64,000 nucleotides of DNA from UBA9980 sp964436235 (GTDB taxonomy: Bacteria; Muiribacteriota; UBA9980): positions 1-64,000 of the forward strand of contig CAYTCW010000003.1 in assembly GCA_964436235.1 (NCBI GenBank), given 5' to 3'. Below are positions 1 to 7,821 of this stretch, one piece after another. Each line of letters begins with the position of its first letter. Position 1 is the stretch's first letter. A program made the translations under genes and the position numbers. The notes beneath the pieces were generated by a model that saw only the letters and a list, made by a program, of their open reading frames with translations, did no database searches and was not told where the DNA came from.

Positions 1-5
1 TGTTT

Positions 6-31
6 GCAGTTGCGCGCATGCGCGCAACTGC
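6..31. repeat. perfect 26-bp GC-rich palindrome
   Basis: Positions 6-31 equal their own reverse complement (12-bp arms GCAGTTGCGCGC around a central AT). The stretch sits in AT-rich non-coding DNA. It could be a protein-binding palindrome, or the stem of a structure truncated by the window edge. No T-run follows, so it is not a typical terminator. Function unknown. Confidence 0.75.
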
Positions 32-226
32 GTAGCAATAACGGTTTTACCGCATCTTAAATTAACGGCTCGCGGGAAAAACTAATGCAAGTCGAATCCT
101 ATTCAAATCCGATCAAATTAAGTCAAACAAATTTTATATGATTTTCGACGATACAATAAAAGTTGTTATTCATTAGAGCCTTACCGTAAGCCTCAATATT
201 AAGTACCGGTGGTGCGTAAATAGCAT
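32..226. other. non-coding stretch, nothing recognised
   Basis: AT-rich DNA with no supported reading frame and no RNA motif I recognise. A short palindrome (CTTACCGTAAG) is the only local symmetry. Together with the hairpins on either side it forms a gene-free stretch of about 700 bp at the left end of the window. Confidence 0.5.
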
Positions 227-257
227 GCCTACGGGCACGCAACGCGTGCGCGTAGGC
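227..257. repeat. GC-rich hairpin
   Basis: Arms GCCTACG-G-GCACGC and GCGTGC-G-CGTAGGC pair over 7 + 6 bp with one G:G mismatch and a 3-nt loop (AAC). No U-tract follows in either direction. It is one of four strong hairpins in the first 504 bases. Confidence 0.65.
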
Positions 258-426
258 GAAACCAACAAAAAGCATGGAAAAAGTTTATGACTTGAAAGAA
301 AAAATAATAATAATAATAAAGATAATGATAAATAAGTAAATTAAAAGAAGTAAAGAAAATACAGAAGTGCATAAATTTTGTGGAGAAATAAAAAGAAAAA
401 CCCCGAAGCCGGCAGTAAATAACGCT

Positions 427-464
427 CGAAATAAAAAGGCTATGATAATAGCCTTTTTATTTCG
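427..464. terminator. bidirectional terminator-like hairpin
   Basis: A perfect 17-bp stem (427-443 with 448-464) closes a GATA loop. The stem core is GGCTAT with an A-tract on one side and a T-tract on the other, so it reads as an intrinsic terminator in both directions. The next gene (702) lies downstream on the plus strand. No gene ending into it is visible on the left. Confidence 0.6.
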
Positions 465-467
465 ATG

Positions 468-504
468 ATACAAAACTGCGCGCGATACGCGCGCAGTTTT
501 GTAT
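468..504. repeat. second perfect hairpin, 17-bp stem, 3-nt loop
   Basis: Positions 468-484 pair perfectly with 488-504 around the loop ATA. It begins 3 nt after the terminator-like hairpin at 427-464. The GC-rich apex (CGCGCG) makes a very stable cruciform or RNA hairpin. Only a short T-run (TTTT) lies within the arm, so a terminator role is less clear than for its neighbour. Confidence 0.65.
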
Positions 505-653
505 TCAGGGAGAGTAAAGGGGGCTATGGGGGAATAGAGAGGGCCATTGGCCCTTTCCATTCCCCCGTCGCGGTCCTGTAAACAACCGGTGAATTTAATA
601 ACAAGCTGTAAACTATAAACCATAAATTAATAAAATAATAAAGTGTATATAAA

Positions 654-683
654 TAACCTAATATACAGGTAACCTAATATACA
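654..683 (+). promoter_or_regulatory. 14-bp direct repeat upstream of PAP2-like gene
   Basis: TAACCTAATATACA occurs at 654-667 and again at 670-683 (16-bp period), ending 18 bp before the ATG at 702. Tandem repeats so close to a start codon are typical of operators. No clear -35/-10 pair or Shine-Dalgarno was seen here. The regulator is unknown. Confidence 0.45.
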
Positions 684-701
684 AGTATATAAGCAATAAT
701 T

Positions 702-1217
702 ATGATAAATTTTATTATTAGGGGCAAAAACATATTTTTAGCGGGGCTTTTATTATTAACTGCCGTTACGGCTTCGCGTATGGCGGCGGATTTTGACATT
801 ACCGTCATTAAATTGGTACAGTCTTTTCCTGTGGTTGTTTTCGATTATCTTTCGCTTTTTTTCACTATACTTGGAAGCGGGGAGGTAACGGGGGTTATGA
901 CTGCGGCGTTTGCCGCGGTTCTTTTCTGGCGGGGCAAAAAGCGGGCGGCATTTTATCTTCTTTTATTTTTCGGGCTTTCGGTTGCCGTAGAATTGGCAAT
1001 GAAATTCAGCGTACCGCAGCCTAAGGTATTTAGTGAATTCAGGCGCGGCCTCAAGCTGCCGATNNNNNNNNNNNNNNNNNNNNNNNNNNNNNNNNNNNNN
1101 NNNNNNNNNNNNNNNNNNNNNNNNNNNNNNNNNNNNNNNNNNNNNNNNNNNNNNNNNNNNNNNGGCTCATATCTGGCGGCGCACATAATAAGGCAATTTC
1201 AAAAAGACGATTTCTGA
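702..1217 (+). CDS. PAP2-like membrane phosphatase, interrupted by assembly gap
   Basis: Small membrane protein with hydrophobic segments at about residues 8-25, 38-57, 62-78 and 85-97. The stretch AMKFSVPQPKVFSEFRRG fits the beginning of the KX6RP-type first motif of PAP2 acid phosphatases (lipid phosphate or undecaprenyl-pyrophosphate phosphatases). The PSGH and SRxxxxxH motifs would fall in the 100-N gap, so the catalytic residues cannot be checked. After the gap the frame resumes with GSYLAAHIIRQF, like a last membrane helix. The ATG has no good Shine-Dalgarno. The 3' end overlaps the convergent methyltransferase gene by 19 bp. True length is unknown because the gap size is arbitrary. Confidence 0.6.
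   Translation: MINFIIRGKNIFLAGLLLLTAVTASRMAADFDITVIKLVQSFPVVVFDYLSLFFTILGSGEVTGVMTAAFAAVLFWRGKKRAAFYLLLFFGLSVAVELAMKFSVPQPKVFSEFRRGLKLPXXXXXXXXXXXXXXXXXXXXXXXXXXXXXXXXXXGSYLAAHIIRQFQKDDF
1064..1163. other. assembly gap, 100 N
   Basis: Exactly 100 N, the conventional length for a scaffold gap of unknown size. It removes the predicted catalytic core of the gene at 702. Confidence 0.98.
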
Positions 1218-2131
1218 CATAAAATCCCATAATTTTTGTGGAATATTACGGTATCAAATCCGGCTTCTCGCAGGCGCATATTAATTCCGGCGTAGTGTTT
1301 TTTTCCGAAAGACGAATGCGGATCGCCTATGTAGTGGAACATTTTACCGCCATGGCGCAGAACGCGGCAGGCCTCGAGGTAAAAATCATAAGAATACAGT
1401 TCGCCGGCAAGGGAAAAGCGCGGCGGATCGTGGATAATTGCGTCAAAACTCGAGGCGGGAAAGCCTTTTATGGCGTCATAAACGCTTTCCAAATTGGATT
1501 TTATGACGGGGTTATCGAAAAAATCGCTTGACCATGGATTATAAGAGGCCATTTTAAGAACGGCGGGGTTTCTTTCGAATGAAACTACCGAACGGGCGCC
1601 GAGTTCAGAGGCTATGATAGCGGTATAGCCGAGTCCGGTACAGGTGTCTAAAACGCTCATTCCGCGTTTTACAATGTCGCGCGCCTTGCATTTGGAATCT
1701 TCCCATGGGCTGATATCCTGGCTGCGATGCATCTTAACGCCGTCTATTTCCATCGTGGGCGCGTCGTCCGTTGCGGCGAGTTTAACGTTGCCGTACTCGG
1801 AGGCAAAGTGCAGCGGAGTTGCTTCCATAGTTAAAAAATCCACCGCGTACACTTTTTCGGGAGTACTTTCAAGAAGCGCTATGAGCTTTTCTCCGACGGT
1901 TATTTCGGGGGCCGATTCGCCTTCGCCGAAATTAAAATTAAAACGGTTATGAAGAATATATTGATTATCTGATATTCTCACCTTGAGCTTGCGCGCGGTT
2001 CTATTTAAATCGAGGCTCAAAACCGAATCGAAGCTGTCGCCGTTTCTGAGTTTTTTTGACTCGCGCCTGAGTTTTTCGATCATGGCGAAATGAAAAAACG
2101 CCAGCCCTTTATATAAAACAGTAGTTGACAA
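1199..2131 (-). CDS. SAM-dependent methyltransferase, COG2521-like
   Basis: Class I Rossmann methyltransferase of 310 residues. The C-terminal half holds motif I (DTCTGLGYTAIIASELGA), the acidic end of the second strand (SFERNP) and a motif IV of the form HDPPRFS. This set resembles the predicted methyltransferases of COG2521, best known from archaea. Asp-Pro-Pro-Arg in place of the NPPY/DPPY of N-methyltransferases leaves the substrate open. Start: TTG at 2131 with AAGGTG about 9 nt upstream; no ATG lies nearby until residue 17. It overlaps the PAP2-like gene tail to tail. The next gene upstream on the same strand is the beta-propeller gene, 46 bp away. Confidence 0.8.
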   Translation of the reverse strand: MSTTVLYKGLAFFHFAMIEKLRRESKKLRNGDSFDSVLSLDLNRTARKLKVRISDNQYILHNRFNFNFGEGESAPEITVGEKLIALLESTPEKVYAVDFLTMEATPLHFASEYGNVKLAATDDAPTMEIDGVKMHRSQDISPWEDSKCKARDIVKRGMSVLDTCTGLGYTAIIASELGARSVVSFERNPAVLKMASYNPWSSDFFDNPVIKSNLESVYDAIKGFPASSFDAIIHDPPRFSLAGELYSYDFYLEACRVLRHGGKMFHYIGDPHSSFGKKHYAGINMRLREAGFDTVIFHKNYGILCQKSSF

Positions 2132-2177
2132 TTAAAAGCACCTTAACTTTACTAAAATCCGATTGAATTTACAAGGA

Positions 2178-3224
2178 TTACCGGCCTTTTTTTTCGAGCT
2201 CATCGATCTGGATATTGCTGCCGTTATATTTAACGGCATAAACGGTTTTTTTAACCGGATTAACGAAAAAATAACGGGTGGTGTCAAAATCGGGCCTGTT
2301 ATGAGCTGCGAATTTTTCGATTTTTTTACCGTCACGCGAAACTCTTATTATTTCGATATCGCCGCGCGTAAAGGATTTAATATATAGATTATCGGCGTTA
2401 TCCGTTCCTATGAATTGAATGTTTTGATCGGGAGATTCGCGTTTTATTTCGATAATCATCTTTTCGACCTGGTTATCTTCAAAAGCCGCGAATATCTTCC
2501 ATGATTTCGAATCTTCATGGAATTCAAAGTAGGGGTGGGCGTTGTCAGAAAAAAAGCAAAGGCCGCTATCGATGGATATTTCGCTGGTATATCTTCCGGC
2601 GGGCGTAAATAAAAATATCTTCTGCTGTACGTAATCTTTAACGTAAAGATTATTCTTTTTATCGACGGCGATTTCATTGACCTGGCGCAGGCCGCCAAAT
2701 TCTTTCTCTTTAGCCCCAAAAACTTTTTCCGGCAGGCCGAGAGAGGAGAATTTAACGACCGACGGATTTTTATTATCGCCTAAAAATACTGAGCCGTCAG
2801 GCGTTATTGCGATATCGATCATATGGGATAAATGGTCGCGGTCGGTAAAATAATTGATCGTTTTTATAAAATTACACTCGTCGTTGATGTCAAATACGCT
2901 CACGCGGTAGTTTTTGCAGTCTATGACGTAAAGATGTTCTTTATCGTCGACGAAAAAAGACGACGGCCCGTTGAACATGCCGAAGGGCACTTTTCCGCTG
3001 TGCGTTTTAAGGACGCCGATGCGGTTTTCTTCGGTGCCGGTTTCGAATTCGACGATTTTTCTGCCGGTTTTTGATTTTAAATCCTGAGCGGCGTTATCGT
3101 TGATTCTGGCTTTGACTTTTTTAAGCTGTTCTTTTTCTGAGGCGCCCGCAAGCGATATATCTGTTTTGATAAAAACCGCTATAATCAAAAATAATAACAT
3201 CAATTTAAATTTAGCGTAGATCAT
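2178..3224 (-). CDS. secreted NHL-type beta-propeller protein
   Basis: 348 residues. An N-terminal signal peptide (hydrophobic stretch about 7-25) is followed by repeated blade-like units such as FFVDDKEHLYVIDCKNYRVSVF, DGSVFLGD and KKNNLYVKDYVQQKIFLF, the pattern of NHL/six-bladed propellers. No enzymatic motif is seen; such domains usually bind peptides, sugars or other proteins outside the cell. Start ATG with GGAG 11 nt upstream. It lies between an FmdB-like gene and a methyltransferase and may be its own transcription unit. Confidence 0.75.
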   Translation of the reverse strand: MIYAKFKLMLLFLIIAVFIKTDISLAGASEKEQLKKVKARINDNAAQDLKSKTGRKIVEFETGTEENRIGVLKTHSGKVPFGMFNGPSSFFVDDKEHLYVIDCKNYRVSVFDINDECNFIKTINYFTDRDHLSHMIDIAITPDGSVFLGDNKNPSVVKFSSLGLPEKVFGAKEKEFGGLRQVNEIAVDKKNNLYVKDYVQQKIFLFTPAGRYTSEISIDSGLCFFSDNAHPYFEFHEDSKSWKIFAAFEDNQVEKMIIEIKRESPDQNIQFIGTDNADNLYIKSFTRGDIEIIRVSRDGKKIEKFAAHNRPDFDTTRYFFVNPVKKTVYAVKYNGSNIQIDELEKKGR

Positions 3225-3370
3225 CTTTACACTCCATAAATTTATTTTTACCTTCTATAATTTAACAATAAGATAAGGCTTTTTAATAATCTTTTAAAGT
3301 CGTTAAAACGGCAGAACTCGCATTGAGCGAGCGCTTTTAAGTCCCGCACACGGCTTCGGCGGCCCCTTAG

Positions 3371-3592
3371 TTAATGAGAGCAGGAACCGCAGTTGTGGCT
3401 GGAACACGAGCCACAGGAACTATCTAACTGCGCCGAACTTTTACCGCCGCCCGAGCCGACGAAACCGAAATTAGATATCTGCCGGCGCGATACGCCGCCG
3501 CAATCGGGGCAGGCCGGATCCGGCGCGCTTTTCATCTGTATTTTTTCGAATTTAACTCCGCATTTTTCACAAATAAACTCAAATATAGGCAT
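3371..3592 (-). CDS. FmdB-family zinc ribbon protein
   Basis: 73 residues. It starts MPIFEFICEKCGVKFEK, typical of the FmdB putative regulatory family, with zinc-ribbon cysteine pairs at 8/11 and 28/31. The C-terminus is unusually rich in Cys, Ser, Gly and His (CGSCSSHNCGSCSH), possibly a second metal site. FmdB proteins are small, of uncertain function, and often sit in housekeeping operons. It follows RNase E/G by 19 bp and is probably co-transcribed with it. Shine-Dalgarno AGGGAG precedes the ATG. Confidence 0.85.
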   Translation of the reverse strand: MPIFEFICEKCGVKFEKIQMKSAPDPACPDCGGVSRRQISNFGFVGSGGGKSSAQLDSSCGSCSSHNCGSCSH

Positions 3593-3611
3593 ATAACGCT
3601 CCCTGTTTTAA

Positions 3612-5087
3612 TTATAAAACGCTTACCTGTATCTGTTCTAAATGATACGACTCGTCAGCGCGCACGAATATGGATTTTCCGAGACGGGTTTCAAGAAGTT
3701 TTATTCTTTCGCCCTCTTCGCCGAGCAGATGAGAAGCCACATCGGGGTGGGTATTTACGAGTATTTTATCGGATTCGGTCATCTTCGACATCTTCGCGAT
3801 TTCGCTTCTTACTTTATTAGATATCAGTTTAGAGGCGTAAACCTTGCCGGTGCCCTTGCAGTAAGGGCAGTGCTGCAGAAGAACTTCGTTGATCGATTTA
3901 GAAACGCGCTCACGGGTGATTTCGACGAGGCCGAATTCGGTGATACCGATTATCGAATTTTTCGATTTATCTTTTTTAAAATTTTCGCGCATTACTTCCA
4001 TTATTTTATTTTTATGGTCTTCTTTCATCATATCGATAAAATCGACTATTATAATGCCGCCTATGCCGCGTATTATTATCTGGCGTGCTATTTCGTAAGC
4101 GGCCTCGAGATTGGTTTTAAATACCGTTTCTTCGAGGTCGTCCTGGCCGGTGAATTTACCGGTGTTAACGTCGATAGCGGTGAGCGCCTCGGTTTTTTGA
4201 ATGATGATATAGCCGCCGCAGTTAAGCCACACATGGGTTTTAAGCGCGCGGTCTATCTGGCGGTCGACGCCCATCTTTTCGAATATAAAAACTTCTTCTT
4301 TATATAATTTAAGTTTTTCGACCTCGCGCGGCGCCATAAATTCGAAATACTCGCGAAGTTTCATATACTGTTCTTCCGAATCGACGTATATTTCGGTAAC
4401 GTCGTTGGTAAAAAGATCGCGAAGTATCTTCATGGCTATATTCAACTCGTTATGTATGAGAGCATAAACTCCGGCTTTATGAATGCGCCCGACGATTTTA
4501 TCCCACAGCTGGAGTAAAAATTTTATATCGGTCTCGATTTCTTCCTCGGTGATCTCGCTGGTGGAGCTGGATGCGGCAGTGCGGATTATAAGCCCCATAT
4601 CCGCGGGACAGTGTTTGTCGCCGATGGATTTAAGACGCGAGCGCTCGCTTTCATCGGTTATGCGTCGCGAAACGTATATGCTTTTTTCGTTAAGCAGTAA
4701 AACGCAGAAGCGGCCCGGAAGAGTCAAAAAGGTCGTACCGCGGGCGCCTTTGGTGCCGAGAGGATCTTTCATTATCTGCACGACGATTTCCTGGCCTACC
4801 TGAAGCACGTCTCTTATATATATGTCTTTCATGCTAATCGCGTCGTCTTTTTCGACGCCTTCTATATAGTAATCGTCTATATGCAAAAATACGTCTTTTT
4901 CAAGCCCCACATCTACGAATGCCGACTGCATTCCCGGTAAAACATTCGAAACTTTACCTTTGTATATATTACCGACTATGCGTAAAGACTCTTCGCGTTC
5001 TACGTAAAACTCCGCCAGCCGGTTATCTTCAAGAATAACGATCTGAGTTTCGTCGGAATCGACGTGAATAATAATTTTTTTCTCCAA
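3612..5087 (-). CDS. rng: ribonuclease E/G
   Basis: Endoribonuclease for rRNA and mRNA processing; about 491 residues. The N-terminal S1 RNA-binding domain (NIYKGKVSNVLPGMQSAFVDVG) is followed by the RNase E/G catalytic core with TAIDVNTGKFTG and GGIIIVDFIDM (the two Mg-binding Asp) and a zinc-link-like CPYCKGTG. Start chosen at TTG 5087 because AAAGGGG lies 8 nt upstream; a longer TTG start at 5141 has no Shine-Dalgarno. Many bacteria place this gene directly after the TIGR03960 and TIGR03936 genes. Here a regulator gene and a small-RNA locus are inserted between them. Own promoter at 5166-5194. Confidence 0.93.
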   Translation of the reverse strand: MEKKIIIHVDSDETQIVILEDNRLAEFYVEREESLRIVGNIYKGKVSNVLPGMQSAFVDVGLEKDVFLHIDDYYIEGVEKDDAISMKDIYIRDVLQVGQEIVVQIMKDPLGTKGARGTTFLTLPGRFCVLLLNEKSIYVSRRITDESERSRLKSIGDKHCPADMGLIIRTAASSSTSEITEEEIETDIKFLLQLWDKIVGRIHKAGVYALIHNELNIAMKILRDLFTNDVTEIYVDSEEQYMKLREYFEFMAPREVEKLKLYKEEVFIFEKMGVDRQIDRALKTHVWLNCGGYIIIQKTEALTAIDVNTGKFTGQDDLEETVFKTNLEAAYEIARQIIIRGIGGIIIVDFIDMMKEDHKNKIMEVMRENFKKDKSKNSIIGITEFGLVEITRERVSKSINEVLLQHCPYCKGTGKVYASKLISNKVRSEIAKMSKMTESDKILVNTHPDVASHLLGEEGERIKLLETRLGKSIFVRADESYHLEQIQVSVL

Positions 5088-5165
5088 AATAAGGGCCCCT
5101 TTCAATAAATAATTATATAAATAATTAATGGAACGAATCAATAATTATTTGAATTAAATCAGGAT

Positions 5166-5194
5166 ATTATATAAAAAAAATGGAAAACTTTCAA
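5166..5194 (-). promoter_or_regulatory. sigma-70 promoter of rng
   Basis: On the minus strand: TTGAAA (5194-5189), 17-bp spacer, TATAAT (5171-5166). The predicted start near 5159 leaves a leader of about 70 nt before the TTG of rng. It lies just downstream of the small-RNA terminator, so rng is insulated from that transcript. Confidence 0.75.
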
Positions 5195-5216
5195 GACATA
5201 TATTAGAAAAGAGAAT

Positions 5217-5314
5217 AAAAAAAACCGCCGCGAACATTAACCTTAGAAAAGCGCTGTAATGTGCTTAATATTTCAGCTGTTCGCGACGGCATTAATTGGG
5301 TTCGTTAAGTGCCA
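5217..5314 (-). ncRNA. predicted sigma-54-dependent small RNA with intrinsic terminator
   Basis: No reading frame is seen. Starting about 12 nt after a -24/-12 promoter, the minus strand reads GGCACTTAA, a C-containing loop (CGAACCCAA) and TTAATGCC, which fold into hairpin 1 with a bulged C. Then comes a 12-bp stem (5289-5278 with 5236-5225, one G:U) closing a 41-nt internal region, and a run of eight U (5224-5217). The last stem plus U-run is a textbook intrinsic terminator. Size, single-stranded loop and terminator match a trans-acting small RNA. I recognise no known RNA family. Transcript ends are inferred. Confidence 0.7.
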
Positions 5315-5324
5315 CAATTAATAA

Positions 5325-5340
5325 AGCAAGTATCATGCCA
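5325..5340 (-). promoter_or_regulatory. sigma-54 (-24/-12) promoter
   Basis: Minus strand TGGCAT-GATAC-TTGCT matches the consensus TGGCAC-N5-TTGCW at all invariant positions (GG at -24, GC at -12, correct 5-bp spacing). It lies about 210 bp downstream of the stop codon of the sigma-54 activator gene, on the same strand. It is the only convincing match I noticed in the window. Confidence 0.8.
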
Positions 5341-5416
5341 AAGATATCCAAAAACCTGAACCCATATTTAACGGGTATTTTAGATTTTATATTAATTTTG
5401 TCCAAAATCATCAGCA

Positions 5417-5467
5417 GTTACAAAGTTACATTTATTATCGATACGCAGTTACAACGATAAGGTTACA
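5417..5467 (-). promoter_or_regulatory. GTTACA repeat array, proximal cluster (candidate enhancer)
   Basis: Four plus-strand copies of GTTACA (TGTAAC in the direction of transcription) start at 5417, 5425, 5448 and 5462. They lie about 100-150 bp upstream of the predicted sigma-54 start, the usual place for activator binding sites. Extended form: aGTTACAtt. A short inverted repeat AAGGTTA/TAACCTT overlaps the last copy (5459-5480). Confidence 0.6.
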
Positions 5468-5548
5468 TATATTTAACCTTTTAGATTAAACAGCCATTTC
5501 AGATCATAAACATATCGTCGATCGTCAAAATTCAAAACTTTTTAAAAA

Positions 5549-7804
5549 TCATCTCAGATTCAAAAGCCCATATTTTTTCATTCTTCGCCAGAGGGCCATA
5601 CGGCTTATATTTAAATATTCAGCGGCTTTATTTCGATTATTATTAAAACGATCTAAGGCATCTAACAAAGTTACATATTCAGCGTTACATTCTGATCCGC
5701 CCTCAACCGGAAGCGCCTGTATCTGCCCGGCCTGAAGCATTTCAAAATTTAGCGCATTAGCCTCAGAAAGCGGCCTGACGCGTCCATTATCAATCCCAGT
5801 TACATTTGTTACATTCTTCTTATAAATTTCTAAATAATCTTCAGCAAGCTGTTCTATATCGATAATTGAATTATTCGCAAAAACGAATGCGTGCTCGAAT
5901 ATATTGTACAATTCCCTCACGTTACCCGGAAAATTATATGATAACAAAAATTTAATTAATTTATCAGAAATGCCATTAATATTTTTGCCGTATTTCAGAT
6001 TTAATTTTTTAATAAAATGCTTGGCAAGAAGCAGAATATCTTCTTTTCGCTCTTTTAACGACGGCACTTTAATATTGACTATTTTAAGCCTGTAATATAA
6101 ATCTTCACGGAATTTATTTTCTTTTATAAGTTCCTGCAAATTTTTATTGGTGGCAGCTATTATCCGAACGTCGATTTTTTGTGACACATTCGAGCCAAGC
6201 GCTTCAAACATTTTATCTTCGATAACGTGAAGCGTTTTAACCTGAAGATGAATAGGAAGTTCTCCTATTTCATCCAGAAGAATAGTGCCGCCGGAAGCCA
6301 TCGCGAATTTTCCGGGCTTATCTTTTTTTGCGTCGGTAAATGCGCCCTTTACATAGCCGAATAATTCCGACTCTATTAATGCGTCAGGAAGCGCCCCGCA
6401 GTTAACGACTACAAAAGGCGATTCGCGGCGCTCCGACGCCTGATGTATCGTTCTTGCTATAAGGCTTTTTCCGGCTCCCGAAGCGCCTTCTATAAGGACG
6501 TTACAGTTACTTTCGGCTATGGACGGTAAAATCGCGTATAGATCGTTAATGAACTTGCTGTTTCCGACGAGTAATTTGGATGCGTCGATGGAATCGTAAT
6601 CAGGGCCGCCATGGTTTCCCTCAGAAATATTGACGATTTCGGCGTTGCTGTTAAAAAAGGCGAAAACGCCCTTTACTTTTCCAAAATTATCGGTAAATTC
6701 GCATAAAGAAGCCTTTGCGTAAATACGCCTACCGTTTTTATGGTTCAAAAATAATGAAAATTGATTCTTAACGCCGGCCTTTAAATTTTCTATATTTTTA
6801 TGAAAAACCGCGAGCTGATCTTCACAAATATAATCGATTATGGAGCGCGAATGAAGCTGCTCAGCCGAATAGCCTATGATTTCATTCATTTTTTTATTTA
6901 CGAAAACCGTTTTAAAATTATTATCAACAAGCCAGAAACCTTCGCTCAGATTCTCGACTATTTCACGATATTTTTCTTCGCTTCTAATCAAAGCTTCTTC
7001 TGCTTTTTTGCGCTCGCTGACATCACGCCACGCGGCGGCGAAACCGTCTTTTAACTTAACCGCTCTTATATCGAAATATCTGCATCCTTCATCGACGTTC
7101 GCATCGCAGACTTTAAAAGCGTGCTTTATCAGGGGCGTTTTATTATTAACCACGCCGCAATATTCATTAAAAAGGCCGTTTTCTTTATGGGAAGGCATAA
7201 GTTCGCAAAGTTTCGCGCCTATCTGCTGAGCGCTGCTCATACGGTTATTCACGCAGGCGGATTCATTCACGTACTCGATGATAAAATCCTTAATATCTCC
7301 GTTAGCGTCTCTTACTGCGCTATATATGCCGAAACAGTCGAGCATGGTTTCGACGGAAGTCTTAAACACTTCCGAGCTCTCTTTAAGTTTAAGTTCGAGC
7401 ATGCGCCGGTTATAGGCCATTTCAACGGCAACGCAAAGCGATTCTTTAGTAAACGGTTTTATTATATAGCCGTAAGGATTGGTAGTTTTGGCGCGGCTGA
7501 AAATTTCATCGCGCGAATGAGAAGTAAGATAGACGACAGCCGTTTCGACGGCGCTGTCGTTTTTAATAAGCTCGGCGACCTCGACTCCCGCTTCGGCTTC
7601 ATCTAAAGATATGTCCATAAGCACTATATCCGGCCTGAAAAGATATATTTTTTCAAGCGCCTCCCGTTTATTTACGGCACATTCCACGCTGCGGTAGCCG
7701 GCCATATTTAAAAAAGCCGCAATCGTTTTAAGTTCGATCGCGTTATCTTCGACGATCAATATCTTCAAAATATAATTTTTATCGTAGTCTTTTTCTTTTT
7801 TCAT
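5549..7804 (-). CDS. response regulator with PAS domains, sigma-54 activator and Fis-type HTH
   Basis: 751 residues. Receiver domain (about 13-130) with acidic pair E19/D20, phospho-acceptor D64 (VLMDISL) and YIIKPF lysine. One weak and one clear PAS domain follow (about 145-260 and 275-390). The AAA+ sigma-54 interaction domain (about 405-640) has GASGAGKS Walker A, GAFTDA in place of GAFTGA (a common variant) and GGTILLDEIG Walker B. The C-terminal Fis helix-turn-helix ends in NKAAEYLNISRMALWRRMKKYG. It activates sigma-54 RNA polymerase after phosphorylation. No histidine kinase is nearby, so it is an orphan here. It is the last gene of the long operon, 17 bp after the TIGR03936 gene. Its likely nearest target is the promoter at 5325-5340. 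Confidence 0.92.
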   Translation of the reverse strand: MKKEKDYDKNYILKILIVEDNAIELKTIAAFLNMAGYRSVECAVNKREALEKIYLFRPDIVLMDISLDEAEAGVEVAELIKNDSAVETAVVYLTSHSRDEIFSRAKTTNPYGYIIKPFTKESLCVAVEMAYNRRMLELKLKESSEVFKTSVETMLDCFGIYSAVRDANGDIKDFIIEYVNESACVNNRMSSAQQIGAKLCELMPSHKENGLFNEYCGVVNNKTPLIKHAFKVCDANVDEGCRYFDIRAVKLKDGFAAAWRDVSERKKAEEALIRSEEKYREIVENLSEGFWLVDNNFKTVFVNKKMNEIIGYSAEQLHSRSIIDYICEDQLAVFHKNIENLKAGVKNQFSLFLNHKNGRRIYAKASLCEFTDNFGKVKGVFAFFNSNAEIVNISEGNHGGPDYDSIDASKLLVGNSKFINDLYAILPSIAESNCNVLIEGASGAGKSLIARTIHQASERRESPFVVVNCGALPDALIESELFGYVKGAFTDAKKDKPGKFAMASGGTILLDEIGELPIHLQVKTLHVIEDKMFEALGSNVSQKIDVRIIAATNKNLQELIKENKFREDLYYRLKIVNIKVPSLKERKEDILLLAKHFIKKLNLKYGKNINGISDKLIKFLLSYNFPGNVRELYNIFEHAFVFANNSIIDIEQLAEDYLEIYKKNVTNVTGIDNGRVRPLSEANALNFEMLQAGQIQALPVEGGSECNAEYVTLLDALDRFNNNRNKAAEYLNISRMALWRRMKKYGLLNLR
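5670..5813 (-). promoter_or_regulatory. GTTACA repeat array, distal copies inside the activator gene
   Basis: Four further same-orientation GTTACA copies start at 5670, 5684, 5799 and 5808, within codons for Val-Thr or Cys-Asn/Asn-Val-Thr in the linker and Fis region of the activator gene. They form two pairs (14 and 9 bp apart) that resemble the proximal pairs (8 and 14 bp). They may be distal enhancer sites. Confidence 0.45.
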
Positions 7805-7821
7805 AAGCCTTATTCGTTAAT

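Noticed and set aside
285..623. 112-residue minus-strand frame at the left end
   Set aside because: It runs through both perfect hairpins (427-504) and a TAA-type simple repeat; the translated sequence is low-complexity and has no family resemblance or good start signal.
1064..1163. N run as a biological disruption of the PAP2-like gene
   Set aside because: Exactly 100 N is a scaffold convention; the frame resumes plausibly after it, so this is an assembly gap and not a pseudogene.
3642..4307. 221-residue plus-strand frame
   Set aside because: Antisense shadow of the RNase E/G gene, which has clear catalytic motifs.
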